Assembly: GCA_017408535.1 (NCBI GenBank)
Contig: JAFQUL010000231.1
Coordinates: 1-16,284 of the forward strand
Reading direction: 5' to 3'
Origin: Clostridia bacterium
GTDB taxonomy: Bacteria > Bacillota > Clostridia > Oscillospirales > CAG-272
Length of the DNA stretch: 16,284 nt
Part shown: positions 1-8,183 of the stretch, in pieces
Layout: each line of letters opens with the position of its first letter
How positions within the stretch are numbered: the first letter of the stretch is position 1
Notes under the pieces: model-generated
The model's input: only the letters and a program-made list of their open reading frames with translations
What the model was told of the DNA's origin: nothing
Databases searched by the model: none
Program-made: the position numbers and the translations under genes

Positions 1-1187
1 ACAATACCATTATCGTTTATGCGGAATTCAATACATTCTCCCGCCCAAGAAAGCTTTGCTTCACCATATCCATTTCCGGGATTATTTTTTGTTCCGCTGG
101 ATTGTGTAAGGAATGCACCGTCGATGTTACGGTAATAACGTAAAATATAATATGTTCCATAGTATTCTACGGAAGAATAATCATCTATAATGAGGTGCTC
201 TGCATACTGTCCACCTTCATAGTATTTAAATTCGTTTATGCCTATTTTAGCAAGAAAAGCGTCAGCGGTATTAATTGCACTTTCTAAAGTTGTTTTTGTT
301 ATATCTCCTGAACACGGTTTAAGTACAGGTTCTTCCCAAAATTCAGCATTTGACAAGAAATTTTCGGGATATTTGTCGGAGGTATTATTAACAGTTAATG
401 ATGTTTGACCAACCATTACACCACCGTGAGTTTCATAGTCAACTGAATTTGTTCTAAAAACCAACTTATTACTCTTGTCGGGGTTATTCTGAACATAAAA
501 CATAGAATAATTACCATCAGAACCATCAGATACTTCGTACACAAATGTTCCATTGGGATTCATGCTCTTAACCCACTCATAATACTCATTTCCATTATAT
601 TTTGAAAGCATTTTATCGTAGGTAGAGAGTTTTCCATCCGAAGCATAGGAAGTGAAGTTCCTCTCGGAAGGTGCGTTTTCATATTCTTTTTGCAATGAAT
701 CAATTCTGCCTTGGCATTCGTCCCGATATTCATCCGTTACGTCGGGTCCTGTCATCTGATTTCGCCAAATAGCTATTTCAGCTTCAATATCCGCCTTGGT
801 TTTAACGGAAAGGACGCCGCCGTAATAGAGTTTCGTATCTCCAAGAAGTTCCCTACGAACTTTATCAATTAATTCTCCGGAAAAGTTCTTTTGTTCAACT
901 CTGAATATTGAAAGCTTATTTGTTTGAGGAATATCCACCTTGGCATCAACATTGACCGTTACGCCAAGATCGTCATTTATTATAGTGATGTAGCTGTCAT
1001 AATTCTGCTCGATAATTTCGTCGATATTTACTTTACCTGTGTCTGAGTTTTGCGCATCTTCGATCAGCTTATCAAAATCCTTGTTGACTACAAGTGACGA
1101 ATCGGGACTTTTCTGGCAGGCGGAAGAGAAGAGAATTGCGATACCGACCGCCGGTGCGACCATTCTTTTAAGCGCTTGTTTTAACAT
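1..1187 (-). CDS. DUF6034-type lipoprotein, C-terminus cut by the window edge
   Basis: The frame stays open from an ATG at 1187 to the left edge, giving about 395 residues without a stop. The N-terminus is a lipoprotein signal: a basic start (MLKQALKRMV), a hydrophobic stretch, then FSSAC with the lipid-accepting cysteine at residue 24. The mature protein should therefore be anchored on the outer face of the membrane. After the cysteine comes QKSPDSSLVVNKDFDKLIE, which resembles from memory the conserved start of DUF6034 proteins of gut Clostridia, whose function is unknown. The rest is polar, rich in Tyr, Asn and Asp, with no enzymatic motif I recognise. A textbook Shine-Dalgarno (AAGGAGG, 5 nt before ATG) fixes the start. 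It is monocistronic at its 5' side, with no gene directly upstream in the same unit. Base composition is more A/T-rich than the operon to the right, which may mean recent acquisition. The CDS is certain; the family name is a recollection. Confidence 0.85.
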   Translation of the reverse strand, partial: MLKQALKRMVAPAVGIAILFSSACQKSPDSSLVVNKDFDKLIEDAQNSDTGKVNIDEIIEQNYDSYITIINDDLGVTVNVDAKVDIPQTNKLSIFRVEQKNFSGELIDKVRRELLGDTKLYYGGVLSVKTKADIEAEIAIWRNQMTGPDVTDEYRDECQGRIDSLQKEYENAPSERNFTSYASDGKLSTYDKMLSKYNGNEYYEWVKSMNPNGTFVYEVSDGSDGNYSMFYVQNNPDKSNKLVFRTNSVDYETHGGVMVGQTSLTVNNTSDKYPENFLSNAEFWEEPVLKPCSGDITKTTLESAINTADAFLAKIGINEFKYYEGGQYAEHLIIDDYSSVEYYGTYYILRYYRNIDGAFLTQSSGTKNNPGNGYGEAKLSWAGECIEFRINDNGI

Positions 1188-1295
1188 AAGAACCTCCTTG
1201 ATCTCCTTTATGGTAATACATTACAACAGAAGGCTGCATCAAGTGTTCATCAAAAATTAAACAACTTGTAAATTATTCGGTAAATAATAAAAACA

Positions 1296-1336
1296 GAGCC
1301 GTTTGTCGGGAAATACCGAAAAACGGCTCGTTTTTT
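1296..1336 (-). terminator. Bidirectional intrinsic terminator
   Basis: A perfect 9-bp stem (GAGCCGTTT at 1296-1304 with AAACGGCTC at 1321-1329) encloses a second 4-bp stem (TCGG 1306-1309, CCGA 1316-1319). On the minus strand the stem is followed by TGTTTTTATT and on the plus strand by GTTTTTTAA, so it can stop transcription both ways. It lies just past the stop codon (1341) of the phosphatase-like gene and should end the six-gene operon. Confidence 0.85.
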
Positions 1337-1340
1337 AATG

Positions 1341-2147
1341 TCAGTTCTCTCTCGGGCTAAAGCCGTAGAAGTGGACGATATTCATATCGGACTCATCGTC
1401 GCTTCCGTGCGTGCCGCCGCCACCCTCTGTCTCGTGACAGCCATGGTCGGGCATAAAGCCGAAGATGGCATCGTGATCCTTCCAGTCAGACTTTACAGCC
1501 TCAGCAAATTTTCTGTAGGTCTCAACGTTTTCCTTCAGAGCCTCAAGAGATTCCGCTCCCTCGGGAGCTTTTCCGTGCATGGTGGAATCGTAGTTACCGT
1601 TATAAACGACGATAATATCGTGCTTGTTCTCTTTTATAAGCTCAAATGCCTTTTCATTTACTGTGTGATGATCGCCGTAAATGAAATAGTCCATTTCTCT
1701 TTCAAGGAAGATCTTGGATATACTGTCGCCGGTGGTGGAAACGATGGCTACCTTCTTGCCTGCGGCGATAGCGCTGTCAAAGAGAGTCTCGCATTTGAGA
1801 ACGGGCTTTGTATAGGACATTATACCGTGCTTCTCCGGCATAATACCGGTGTACATAGAGCCGAAGCATACGGGAGTGACCGAGGGCATTACTGACAGAA
1901 GGGGGATCGCCATATCTGACACGGCCATTGCGTCGGTAAAGTATTCGGTATATTTCTGGTGGAGCCAGAGTGCTACTGCATCGGGGTTATAGAGAAGGGC
2001 TCTCGATGCCTTTCTGCCCTCAAACTTTATTTCTGCCTTTTTTGTAACGGCGCTGAAGGGTGCGGCGCTGTCAGCGGGAGGAGCAAAGCCCATTATTTCC
2101 GCAACGGTAGCGGTAACTCCTGTGAGACAAACGGTATTGAGTGTCAT
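1341..2147 (-). CDS. Alkaline-phosphatase-superfamily metal hydrolase (phosphodiesterase/pyrophosphatase-like)
   Basis: A 268-residue cytosolic protein without signal peptide. It carries a full set of candidate ligands of the two-metal alkaline phosphatase fold: D56 (YNPDAVALW), nucleophile T91 in SVTPVCFGSMYTG, D187 and H191 (NYDSTMHG), D234-H235 (MPDHG) and H247 (GGGTHG). The SVTP...G.MP..HGI pattern is that of type I phosphodiesterases/nucleotide pyrophosphatases. It is short for the family and the first aspartate lies unusually far in. The expected chemistry is hydrolysis of a phosphate mono- or diester; the substrate cannot be read from the sequence. It is the last gene of the operon, 15 nt after the SDR gene, with an AAGGAG site, and a terminator follows at once. 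The neighbours (a sugar-type dehydrogenase and a PHP hydrolase) suggest a small phosphorylated metabolite. Confidence 0.85.
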   Translation of the reverse strand: MTLNTVCLTGVTATVAEIMGFAPPADSAAPFSAVTKKAEIKFEGRKASRALLYNPDAVALWLHQKYTEYFTDAMAVSDMAIPLLSVMPSVTPVCFGSMYTGIMPEKHGIMSYTKPVLKCETLFDSAIAAGKKVAIVSTTGDSISKIFLEREMDYFIYGDHHTVNEKAFELIKENKHDIIVVYNGNYDSTMHGKAPEGAESLEALKENVETYRKFAEAVKSDWKDHDAIFGFMPDHGCHETEGGGGTHGSDDESDMNIVHFYGFSPREN

Positions 2148-2162
2148 TTTGTTTTCTCCTTT

Positions 2163-3380
2163 TTATTTAAGCATTTCCTGACCGCCGGTAACGGGGATAG
2201 CCTGACCGGTCTCGTACTGCTGCTCGATCACGTAGAGAATAGCACGTGCAACGTCCTCGGTACGGCAGCCGCGTCCCAGCGGTACCTTTGCCTCGTAGAA
2301 CTTACGCACGTCATCAACCGTCTTTGCGCCGGGGACCTTGCCTGCGTTCAGATACTGAACGAAGAGTCCCTTCTCAGGGTCAGACCACAGAGGACCGTCA
2401 AGGAAGTTGCCGGGGCATATTGCGTTGACCTTTATGCCGTACTCTGCAAGCTCAAGTGCAAAGGACTGGGTAAGACCGATTCCGCCGAACTTACTGCCGG
2501 CGTATGCAAAGTTCTTGTTTGAGCCTGCAAGACCGGATTTTGAGTTTATCTCAATAATATCAGAGGTGATATCGGGGCATACGGCTCTTGCCGCCTTCAT
2601 GGGGATAACTGAGTACTTGGTGCAGAGGAAGTATGCGGTGTAGTTAACTGCGGTAACAAGCTCAAAGTCCTTTTTCTGCATTTCTGCAAGGCTTCCTGCT
2701 CTTACGATACCTGCGTTGTTGACCAGAACGTCAAGACCGCCGAATGCAAGCACAGCCGCCTCTACCATAGCCTTGACTGACTCCTCGTCAGAAACGTTGG
2801 CGGTAACTGCGACAGCCGCGTGGGAGCCGTACTTCCGGCAGAGCTCCTCTGCCGCCTCCTTTGCACCGTCGCCGTTAAGGTCGGCGATAACGATGTGAGC
2901 GCCTTCACTTGCCATAGAATCTGCGATTCCGGCACCGAAGCCCTGAGCCGCACCGGTAACGATAGCTACCTTGCCCTTGAGTCTCTTAGCTGTGCCGCAG
3001 ACCTCAGGTGCGGTGTAGCTGTCAAGAAGAGACTTATCTCCCTTTGATGCGGCAATAAGAGCTTTACCGCACTTTACTGCATCACAGTAGCAGATAGGGG
3101 AGAGAGAAATAAGTGCAGCGGTGTCACCGCAAACAAGAAGCGCGGACGCGTGAGCGGCCTCGTCAAGGTCTGCCTCGGCATAAGCCTTCTTTACTGCGTC
3201 GGGGGTAATGCTGTCGCTCTCGAAAACCATGTTAACGAGAGAGGGGAGGGTGTCACTCTTCTCTGCTACGAATACCGCAGGGTATCCGCCGGATATGGCA
3301 CGAAGCATGGGAAGAAGTGCGGTGAGGGAGGAGCGAAGCTCCTCAGACTGTTCGATAAGTGTAGTAAGTTGTTCTTTCAT
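2163..3380 (-). CDS. SDR dehydrogenase of sorbitol-6-phosphate dehydrogenase (SrlD) type with N-terminal extension
   Basis: A 405-residue protein in two parts. Residues 1-135 form an extension I cannot assign. Residues 136-405 are a complete short-chain dehydrogenase with cofactor loop TGAAQGFG (142-149), D167 at the end of strand 2 (which points to NAD rather than NADP), NNAG (221-224), catalytic S280 and the YAGSK box with Y293 and K297. The C-terminal half (KFGGIGLTQS...LAEYGIKVNAICPGN...KVPLGRG...GQAIPVTGGQ) strongly resembles sorbitol-6-phosphate 2-dehydrogenase. The likely reaction is therefore reversible oxidation of a polyol or polyol phosphate to a ketose. No phosphotransferase or polyol transport gene is nearby, so the true substrate is open. 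Some relatives carry an N-terminal class II aldolase domain. The extension here is too short for one and shows no zinc-binding histidine set, so it may be a remnant. The gene starts 5 nt after the PHP gene stop. Confidence 0.87.
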   Translation of the reverse strand: MKEQLTTLIEQSEELRSSLTALLPMLRAISGGYPAVFVAEKSDTLPSLVNMVFESDSITPDAVKKAYAEADLDEAAHASALLVCGDTAALISLSPICYCDAVKCGKALIAASKGDKSLLDSYTAPEVCGTAKRLKGKVAIVTGAAQGFGAGIADSMASEGAHIVIADLNGDGAKEAAEELCRKYGSHAAVAVTANVSDEESVKAMVEAAVLAFGGLDVLVNNAGIVRAGSLAEMQKKDFELVTAVNYTAYFLCTKYSVIPMKAARAVCPDITSDIIEINSKSGLAGSNKNFAYAGSKFGGIGLTQSFALELAEYGIKVNAICPGNFLDGPLWSDPEKGLFVQYLNAGKVPGAKTVDDVRKFYEAKVPLGRGCRTEDVARAILYVIEQQYETGQAIPVTGGQEMLK

Positions 3381-3385
3381 ATCTA

Positions 3386-4636
3386 TTAAAACTCCAACTT
3401 AGAATAATAGTTTACACGGTCGGTAAGGCTTGGGAATTTCTCGATCGCATCGGGGCGGAACATTCCCTTGGCCACATCCTCTGTAGCCGCAAGCTCGTGT
3501 CCGATAAGGGCAAAGGCCGCAGGGGCGAGGTGGGCACACTCGGGTTTGGCAAGTGCGGGGCAGATAAAGGACTGACGGGAGGAGTTGATATCCTCGCCGC
3601 TGATCTCAAAGAAGCCGTAGTCACGGCAGAGACCCATTATGCGGCTGAGCTGAGCGTCGGTGTTGCGGCTGGGCATATAGGTGACCGCTCTGAAGCCAAG
3701 CTCCTTTAAGGTGTCCATAAGGAGAGGAAGATAGTCGTCCTCAAACTTCTGAGCCTTTTTGTCACCTGTTACCGAGTCGGTAACGTCACCGAGATATGCG
3801 TAAGCGGAAACCGATCCGATCTCCTCTGCAAGGGCGATGAACTCGGTTATATGGGGACACTCCTCGTCAGCGTCAATGTAGAACTTTGATACAAGTCCGG
3901 ATTTGAGCGCACCGAGAATATCGTATTCGTAAAAGTCGGGGGTCTCTCTGCCGAGGAGTATCTGTCCCTTCACCTTTTCGGAAAGGGTAACTCCCAGCTT
4001 GTCTGTGATAAATGCCACTGCCTCCTCGGGGGTGGGGCAGAGAGCGGTTATTTTTTTGGTAAGGGCAAAGAGCAGATGTCTTTCGGTAACGCTTCCGCCT
4101 TCCCGATTCATGGAGATGGGAAGAACGTCATGGTCGAAATCAAGGGTAATGCCGCTCTTTTCTGTTATTAAATTTATCCGCTCACACATTTTTCTGTTGC
4201 GGATATTTCTCTTTTCTCTGTAGGGAGCGATAAACTCATCCACACGGTCTATCATGCCGTGGGGAATGCCGTGGATGGCAAGATAAGCCACCGACAGCTG
4301 GTCAGGGTTGTTTATACGTCTGCCGTAGAGAGGAGTGCCGTCGGTACGGACTCTGCACTCGATTCCCACGGTTACCGGGAGACCGACTATCTCGCCGGCA
4401 CGGATGAACTCCTTAGCACCCGACACAGAGTCGTGGTCCATTATCCCCGCAGTAGCAAGGCCTGCCTGATATGCTCTCCACACTGCCTCTGACGGGGAAT
4501 AGGGAGAGAAGGAATAGGTGGTATGTATATGACAGTTGGTAAAGCCGGTCTTCGTCGGTTTTTCCGTCTGTGCGTCGAATTTCTTTTTAAGCTCGCCAAG
4601 GCGTTCCTCGGCGGAGGGTGTAACGTTCAGGGTCAT
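3386..4636 (-). CDS. PHP-domain metal-dependent hydrolase
   Basis: 416 residues, cytosolic. The N-terminal half is a PHP domain: HIH at 36-38 (motif I), MDHD at 66-69 (motif II) and GIEC around E93. These supply metal ligands in the histidinol-phosphatase/polymerase phosphatase superfamily. Near the C-terminus, ISGEDINS stands where many PHP enzymes have a D-x-H pair; the second ligand looks replaced, so the metal site may be atypical. The length is well above that of histidinol phosphatase (about 270) because of an insert after residue 100 (GRRINNPDQL...). The family removes phosphate from small esters or cuts phosphodiesters; the substrate here is unknown. Its ATG overlaps the plsY stop by one base (TAATG), which predicts translational coupling. 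It is followed 5 nt later by the SDR gene, so the three downstream genes are probably made together. Confidence 0.87.
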   Translation of the reverse strand: MTLNVTPSAEERLGELKKKFDAQTEKPTKTGFTNCHIHTTYSFSPYSPSEAVWRAYQAGLATAGIMDHDSVSGAKEFIRAGEIVGLPVTVGIECRVRTDGTPLYGRRINNPDQLSVAYLAIHGIPHGMIDRVDEFIAPYREKRNIRNRKMCERINLITEKSGITLDFDHDVLPISMNREGGSVTERHLLFALTKKITALCPTPEEAVAFITDKLGVTLSEKVKGQILLGRETPDFYEYDILGALKSGLVSKFYIDADEECPHITEFIALAEEIGSVSAYAYLGDVTDSVTGDKKAQKFEDDYLPLLMDTLKELGFRAVTYMPSRNTDAQLSRIMGLCRDYGFFEISGEDINSSRQSFICPALAKPECAHLAPAAFALIGHELAATEDVAKGMFRPDAIEKFPSLTDRVNYYSKLEF

Positions 4637-5397
4637 TATTTATCCTCTTCGGTTTCTTCTTTTTTAGCTTCCTCTGCGGGGGGAGTTTTTTTCTTAAATG
4701 ACAGCTTGGACTCGGTGCCGTTCAGCAGCCGCTTAATGTTGGCGCGGTGCATAAATACCACCAGCACAGCCATTATGATCGCAATAATGCAGGGCAGACC
4801 GAGAAGTGCTATATTTCCGGTGATGGTGGCAACTCTGTTGAGAATAAGGGGGAAGAAGATCGCACCCATAACAGAGCCAAGAGAAACGAACTTGGTTCCT
4901 GCTACGATGATAATGAATATCAGCATACAAAGGGCAAAGGTTATGGGGTCGAGAAGCAGCATAGATGCCGCAGTAACGAGAACGCCCTTACCGCCCTTAA
5001 ACTTGTAAAAGCAGGGGAACATGTGGCCGAGCATACAGAAAAGCGCTGCAATAGCGGCAGTCCAGTAGCCGAAAACGAGATAACCGAAGGCGACCGAGAT
5101 AAATGCCTTCATAGTGTCGCCGAGAAGAGTAAGACCTGCCGCCGCCTTTCCGTACGTACGGAGAGTGTTGGTAAGTCCGCCGTTGCCGGAGCCGTGCTGA
5201 CGGATATCGTCGTTGAATCTGCGTTTTGATACGATGATCGCTGAGTTTAAGCTGCCGAGAAGATAGGGAATGATGATGGCGGCTGTGTAGCCCAGTGCAA
5301 GGAGCAGGAAAAATATCTTTTCGTCGCCGATGGGGTTTATCTCAAGAAGCTTGCCGAGGAGTCCCTTGTAAAGTAATTCAGTGAAGCTTTCAAACAT
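4636..5397 (-). CDS. plsY: Acyl-phosphate:glycerol-3-phosphate acyltransferase PlsY
   Basis: An integral membrane enzyme that moves an acyl chain from acyl-phosphate to glycerol-3-phosphate, giving lysophosphatidic acid, the first committed step of phospholipid synthesis. The family blocks are present: GSLNS (48-52), HGSGNGGLTNTLRTYGK (68-84), the D94/K97 pair, H125 and the loop FKGGKGV (133-139). Several hydrophobic segments span residues 28-58, 85-125 and 140 onward. At 253 residues it is longer than most PlsY (about 200-220) because of an N-terminal hydrophobic lead and a charged C-terminal tail (KKKTPPAEEAKKEETEEDK) probably facing the cytosol. It follows der after 38 nt and is joined to the PHP gene by a one-base overlap. 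In many Clostridia gpsA and spoIVA follow plsY; here they do not. Confidence 0.95.
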   Translation of the reverse strand: MFESFTELLYKGLLGKLLEINPIGDEKIFFLLLALGYTAAIIIPYLLGSLNSAIIVSKRRFNDDIRQHGSGNGGLTNTLRTYGKAAAGLTLLGDTMKAFISVAFGYLVFGYWTAAIAALFCMLGHMFPCFYKFKGGKGVLVTAASMLLLDPITFALCMLIFIIIVAGTKFVSLGSVMGAIFFPLILNRVATITGNIALLGLPCIIAIIMAVLVVFMHRANIKRLLNGTESKLSFKKKTPPAEEAKKEETEEDK

Positions 5398-5435
5398 AGT
5401 ACGTCTGCCTTTCAGTCTTTTTTTGACGGTTGACG

Positions 5436-6770
5436 TTATTTATCGTTGTCGTCACCCTTCTGGCGGATGACCAGCTTGATGGGTGTGCCAACAAAGCCGA
5501 ATACGTTGCGCAGACAGTTCTCAATAAATCTCTGGTAGGAGAAATGGAACAGCTCTGCATCGTTACAGAAAATAACAAAGGTGGGGGGAGTGACGGACAC
5601 CTGAGTCATATAGTAGATCTTAAGGCGCTTACCCTTGTCAGAGGGGGGCTGAACACGGTTCATCGCATCTGAAAGAACGTCATTGAGCGCGCCTGTGGTG
5701 ATCCTTCTCTTTGACTCCTCGTATGCACTGTTAAGTGTCTCGAACAGCTTTCCGATCCGCTGACCGGTAAGTGCGGAGACGAATACTATGGGTGCGTAGG
5801 TCATATATGACAGCTCAGTGTATATTCTGTCGGTAAACTGCTTTACCGAGCTGTTGTCCTTCTCAATTAGATCCCACTTGTTGACTACGATAACGGCTGC
5901 TTTGCCTGCTTCGTGGGCGATGCCTGCGATCTTGGTATCCTGATCGGTGATACCCTCTGAGGCATCTATCATAATGAGGCAGACGTCTGCACGCTCTACC
6001 GCCATCTTTGCTCTCAGCACGCTGTAGTACTCTATCTTATCGTCTACCTTGCTCTGCTTACGCATTCCTGCGGTATCGATAAAATTGTATTTTCCGTACT
6101 CGTTGTCGATGCGGCTGTCCACCGCATCTCTTGTGGTGCCGGGGATGTTGGATACGATATGCCGCTCAGCACCGAGGATCTTGTTTATTATTGATGATTT
6201 GCCTGCGTTGGGCTTGCCGATGACCGCTACCGAGATAACGTCATCTTCCTCCTCCTCTTCTGCCGCCGGGGGAAGTGCATCGACTATCGCGTCAAGCAGG
6301 TCACCCGTACCGCTGCCGTGAAGAGAGGATACAGGCACGGGATCAGCCTCAAAGCCAAGCTCGTAGAACTCGTAAAACTCGGGGGGCGTTGCACCGATGC
6401 CGTCGCACTTGTTAACGCAGGGAATTATCGGCTTGCCGCTTTTCTTCAGCATTATTGCGATGTCTCTGTCATCAGCAACGAGACCGCTTTTTATCTCGCA
6501 CATAAAGACGATAACGTCAGCGCTCTCAATTGCAAGCTCTGCCTGAAAGCGCATTTGGCGGAGAATGGTGTCATCCGTTTTCGGCTCAATACCGCCGGTG
6601 TCAACGATTATCATATCTCTGCCGCGCCAGTCGCAGTTGCCGTATATACGGTCACGGGTAACACCGGGGGTGTCCTCAACTATTGAACGTCTTTCGCCTA
6701 TCAGCTTATTAAAAAGAGTACTTTTTCCCACGTTGGGGCGGCCGACTATGGCGACGATGGGTTTTGACAT
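5436..6770 (-). CDS. der: Ribosome-associated GTPase Der (EngA)
   Basis: 444 residues with the diagnostic tandem GTPase domains. Domain 1 has P-loop GRPNVGKS (10-17), PGVTRD, DTGG (57-60) and NKCD (120-123). Domain 2 has P-loop GKPNAGKS (185-192), PGTTRD, DTAG (232-235) and NKWD (297-300). A KH-like domain fills the last 80 or so residues and ends KLVIRQKG. The linker between the GTPase domains is very acidic (AAEEEEEDD, 169-177). Der is essential for maturation of the 50S ribosomal subunit. The start is supported by the usual N-terminus (MSKPIVAIVGRPNVGKS); the ribosome binding site (AAAGGA about 12 nt upstream) is weak. It lies 30 nt after the DUF512 gene, an arrangement widely conserved in Clostridia. 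Confidence 0.97.
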   Translation of the reverse strand: MSKPIVAIVGRPNVGKSTLFNKLIGERRSIVEDTPGVTRDRIYGNCDWRGRDMIIVDTGGIEPKTDDTILRQMRFQAELAIESADVIVFMCEIKSGLVADDRDIAIMLKKSGKPIIPCVNKCDGIGATPPEFYEFYELGFEADPVPVSSLHGSGTGDLLDAIVDALPPAAEEEEEDDVISVAVIGKPNAGKSSIINKILGAERHIVSNIPGTTRDAVDSRIDNEYGKYNFIDTAGMRKQSKVDDKIEYYSVLRAKMAVERADVCLIMIDASEGITDQDTKIAGIAHEAGKAAVIVVNKWDLIEKDNSSVKQFTDRIYTELSYMTYAPIVFVSALTGQRIGKLFETLNSAYEESKRRITTGALNDVLSDAMNRVQPPSDKGKRLKIYYMTQVSVTPPTFVIFCNDAELFHFSYQRFIENCLRNVFGFVGTPIKLVIRQKGDDNDK

Positions 6771-6800
6771 TTATTTAACCGATCCTTTACTGTTTTTTGT

Positions 6801-8120
6801 TTACTCTATTCCGGTGACCGCTCTGAGCAGCTCACCGCCGTCACAGCTGACGCAGGTGACCTTGACCCCAAGGGCCTCTGACAGCTCCTCGGGTGACATT
6901 CCGTCAAGGAAAAGATCACCGTCGGCACGTAACATATTGCCGGGGAGGAACAGCTCCTCACCCAGCTCTCTGCCGCTGAGCTGTTCTGCGATATCACGGC
7001 CGGTGAGAAGCCCGGCTACGGTGATATTGCGGCCGAAAAAGTTGTTGTCTATAGGATATACGTTATACTCAAGATTATAGCATAGCTTTGTTAACAAATC
7101 AAGGCAGGAGGAGATAAGGGGATATGCCGCATGACCTGTTGCTACCGATATTTTTCTCTTTACGGCGGCTCTATCCTCGGGTGACATTTCGGCTATCTCC
7201 TCAAGGGCGGCTCTGAACTCGTCCCCGAACATAGCAATCATACCGACACCGTTCTCTATCTGCTCAAAATCCTCATAATAATCTACGTCCGGGATCTCAA
7301 GACCGCCTCTTATATACATTTCGTCAGCCACGTAGAAGATGCGCTTGCCGAATTTATTCAGACACTTGTCGCCGAATGCATTTACCTGCCCGATCACCTG
7401 TCTGCATTCTTCCGGTGAGAAGAGTGTGAGAGGACAGAGTCCCTCTCTGTGGTCGGTGAGACCCGCAGGAACGACAGATACCGAGGAAAGCCCGGGGGCA
7501 AGAGCGGCGAGATCCTGCATTGAGCGGTCAAGCTCTTCACCGTCGTTGATACCGCGGCAGAGAACTATCTGTCCGCATACCGTTATTCCTGCCTCAGTCA
7601 GCCGCGGCAGGTAGGAGAGCACCTCACCCGCACGGGGGTTTTTCATCATTTTGACTCTGAGATCGGGATTGGTGGTATGCACCGATACATTAATGGGGGA
7701 TATGTGCATCTTTATGATCCTGTCGATATCCGCATCCGTCATATTGGTGAGAGTCACGTAATTGCCGTGGAGAAAGGAGAGACGGGAATCGTCATCCTTA
7801 AAATAGAGAGAATCTCTGAGCCCCCTCGGGAGCTGATCTATAAAACAGAATATGCACTTGTTTTTACAGGAATGCTTTTTGTCCATAAGGGGGGTCGCAA
7901 AGGTGAGACCGATATCGTCATATTCACCCTTTTTAACCTTGACGGAGAGCTGCTCATCTCCACGTATATAATCTATCTTAAGCTCCTTTTCGTAAAGATA
8001 AAAGCGGTAGTCAAGAACGTCGTTTATCTCGTTACCGTTAAGTGAGACGAGAAGATCGTCTGCCTTAAGCCCCGCTTTGCGGGCATAGGAATTCGGCTCT
8101 GTGCCGGTGATTCTGACCAT
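6801..8120 (-). CDS. DUF512 family radical SAM protein with N-terminal PDZ domain
   Basis: 439 residues from the ATG at 8120. Residues 1-60 are a PDZ-like domain (GTEPNSYARKAGLKADDLLVSLNGNEI). The radical SAM iron-sulfur motif follows as CKNKCIFCF, with C85, C89 and C92 in CX3CX2C spacing. Then come IDQLPRGLR and the HGNYVTLTN block typical of DUF512. The C-terminal half holds the DUF512 domain (TGRDIAEQL...FLPGNML). The exact reaction is unknown, although the gene is strongly linked to der in Clostridia. I chose the ATG at 8120 because GGAAGGAG precedes it at good distance and it matches where relatives begin. A longer frame reaches a TTG at 8168, but that codon has no ribosome binding site and lies about 9 nt from the predicted transcription start. 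This is the first gene of the six-gene operon. Confidence 0.92.
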   Translation of the reverse strand: MVRITGTEPNSYARKAGLKADDLLVSLNGNEINDVLDYRFYLYEKELKIDYIRGDEQLSVKVKKGEYDDIGLTFATPLMDKKHSCKNKCIFCFIDQLPRGLRDSLYFKDDDSRLSFLHGNYVTLTNMTDADIDRIIKMHISPINVSVHTTNPDLRVKMMKNPRAGEVLSYLPRLTEAGITVCGQIVLCRGINDGEELDRSMQDLAALAPGLSSVSVVPAGLTDHREGLCPLTLFSPEECRQVIGQVNAFGDKCLNKFGKRIFYVADEMYIRGGLEIPDVDYYEDFEQIENGVGMIAMFGDEFRAALEEIAEMSPEDRAAVKRKISVATGHAAYPLISSCLDLLTKLCYNLEYNVYPIDNNFFGRNITVAGLLTGRDIAEQLSGRELGEELFLPGNMLRADGDLFLDGMSPEELSEALGVKVTCVSCDGGELLRAVTGIE

Positions 8121-8183
8121 GCTTTCCGCTCCTTCCTTATAGGGGACAGTCATTCCCCTGATTTTCAAAATGATCCACTATAA

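Noticed and set aside
1188..1295. Promoter of the lipoprotein gene
   Set aside because: Some A/T-rich hexamers exist (for example TTGATG) but no pair with acceptable boxes and spacing stood out.
1338..1895. Open plus-strand frame of 185 codons opposite the phosphatase-like gene
   Set aside because: It lies wholly antisense to a gene with an intact catalytic residue set, has no recognisable motif, and its start lies within the terminator tail.
6801..8120. Iron-sulfur tRNA-modifying enzyme such as MiaB for the radical SAM gene
   Set aside because: No N-terminal UPF0004 or TRAM domain; the PDZ start, CX3CX2C cluster and C-terminal block fit DUF512.
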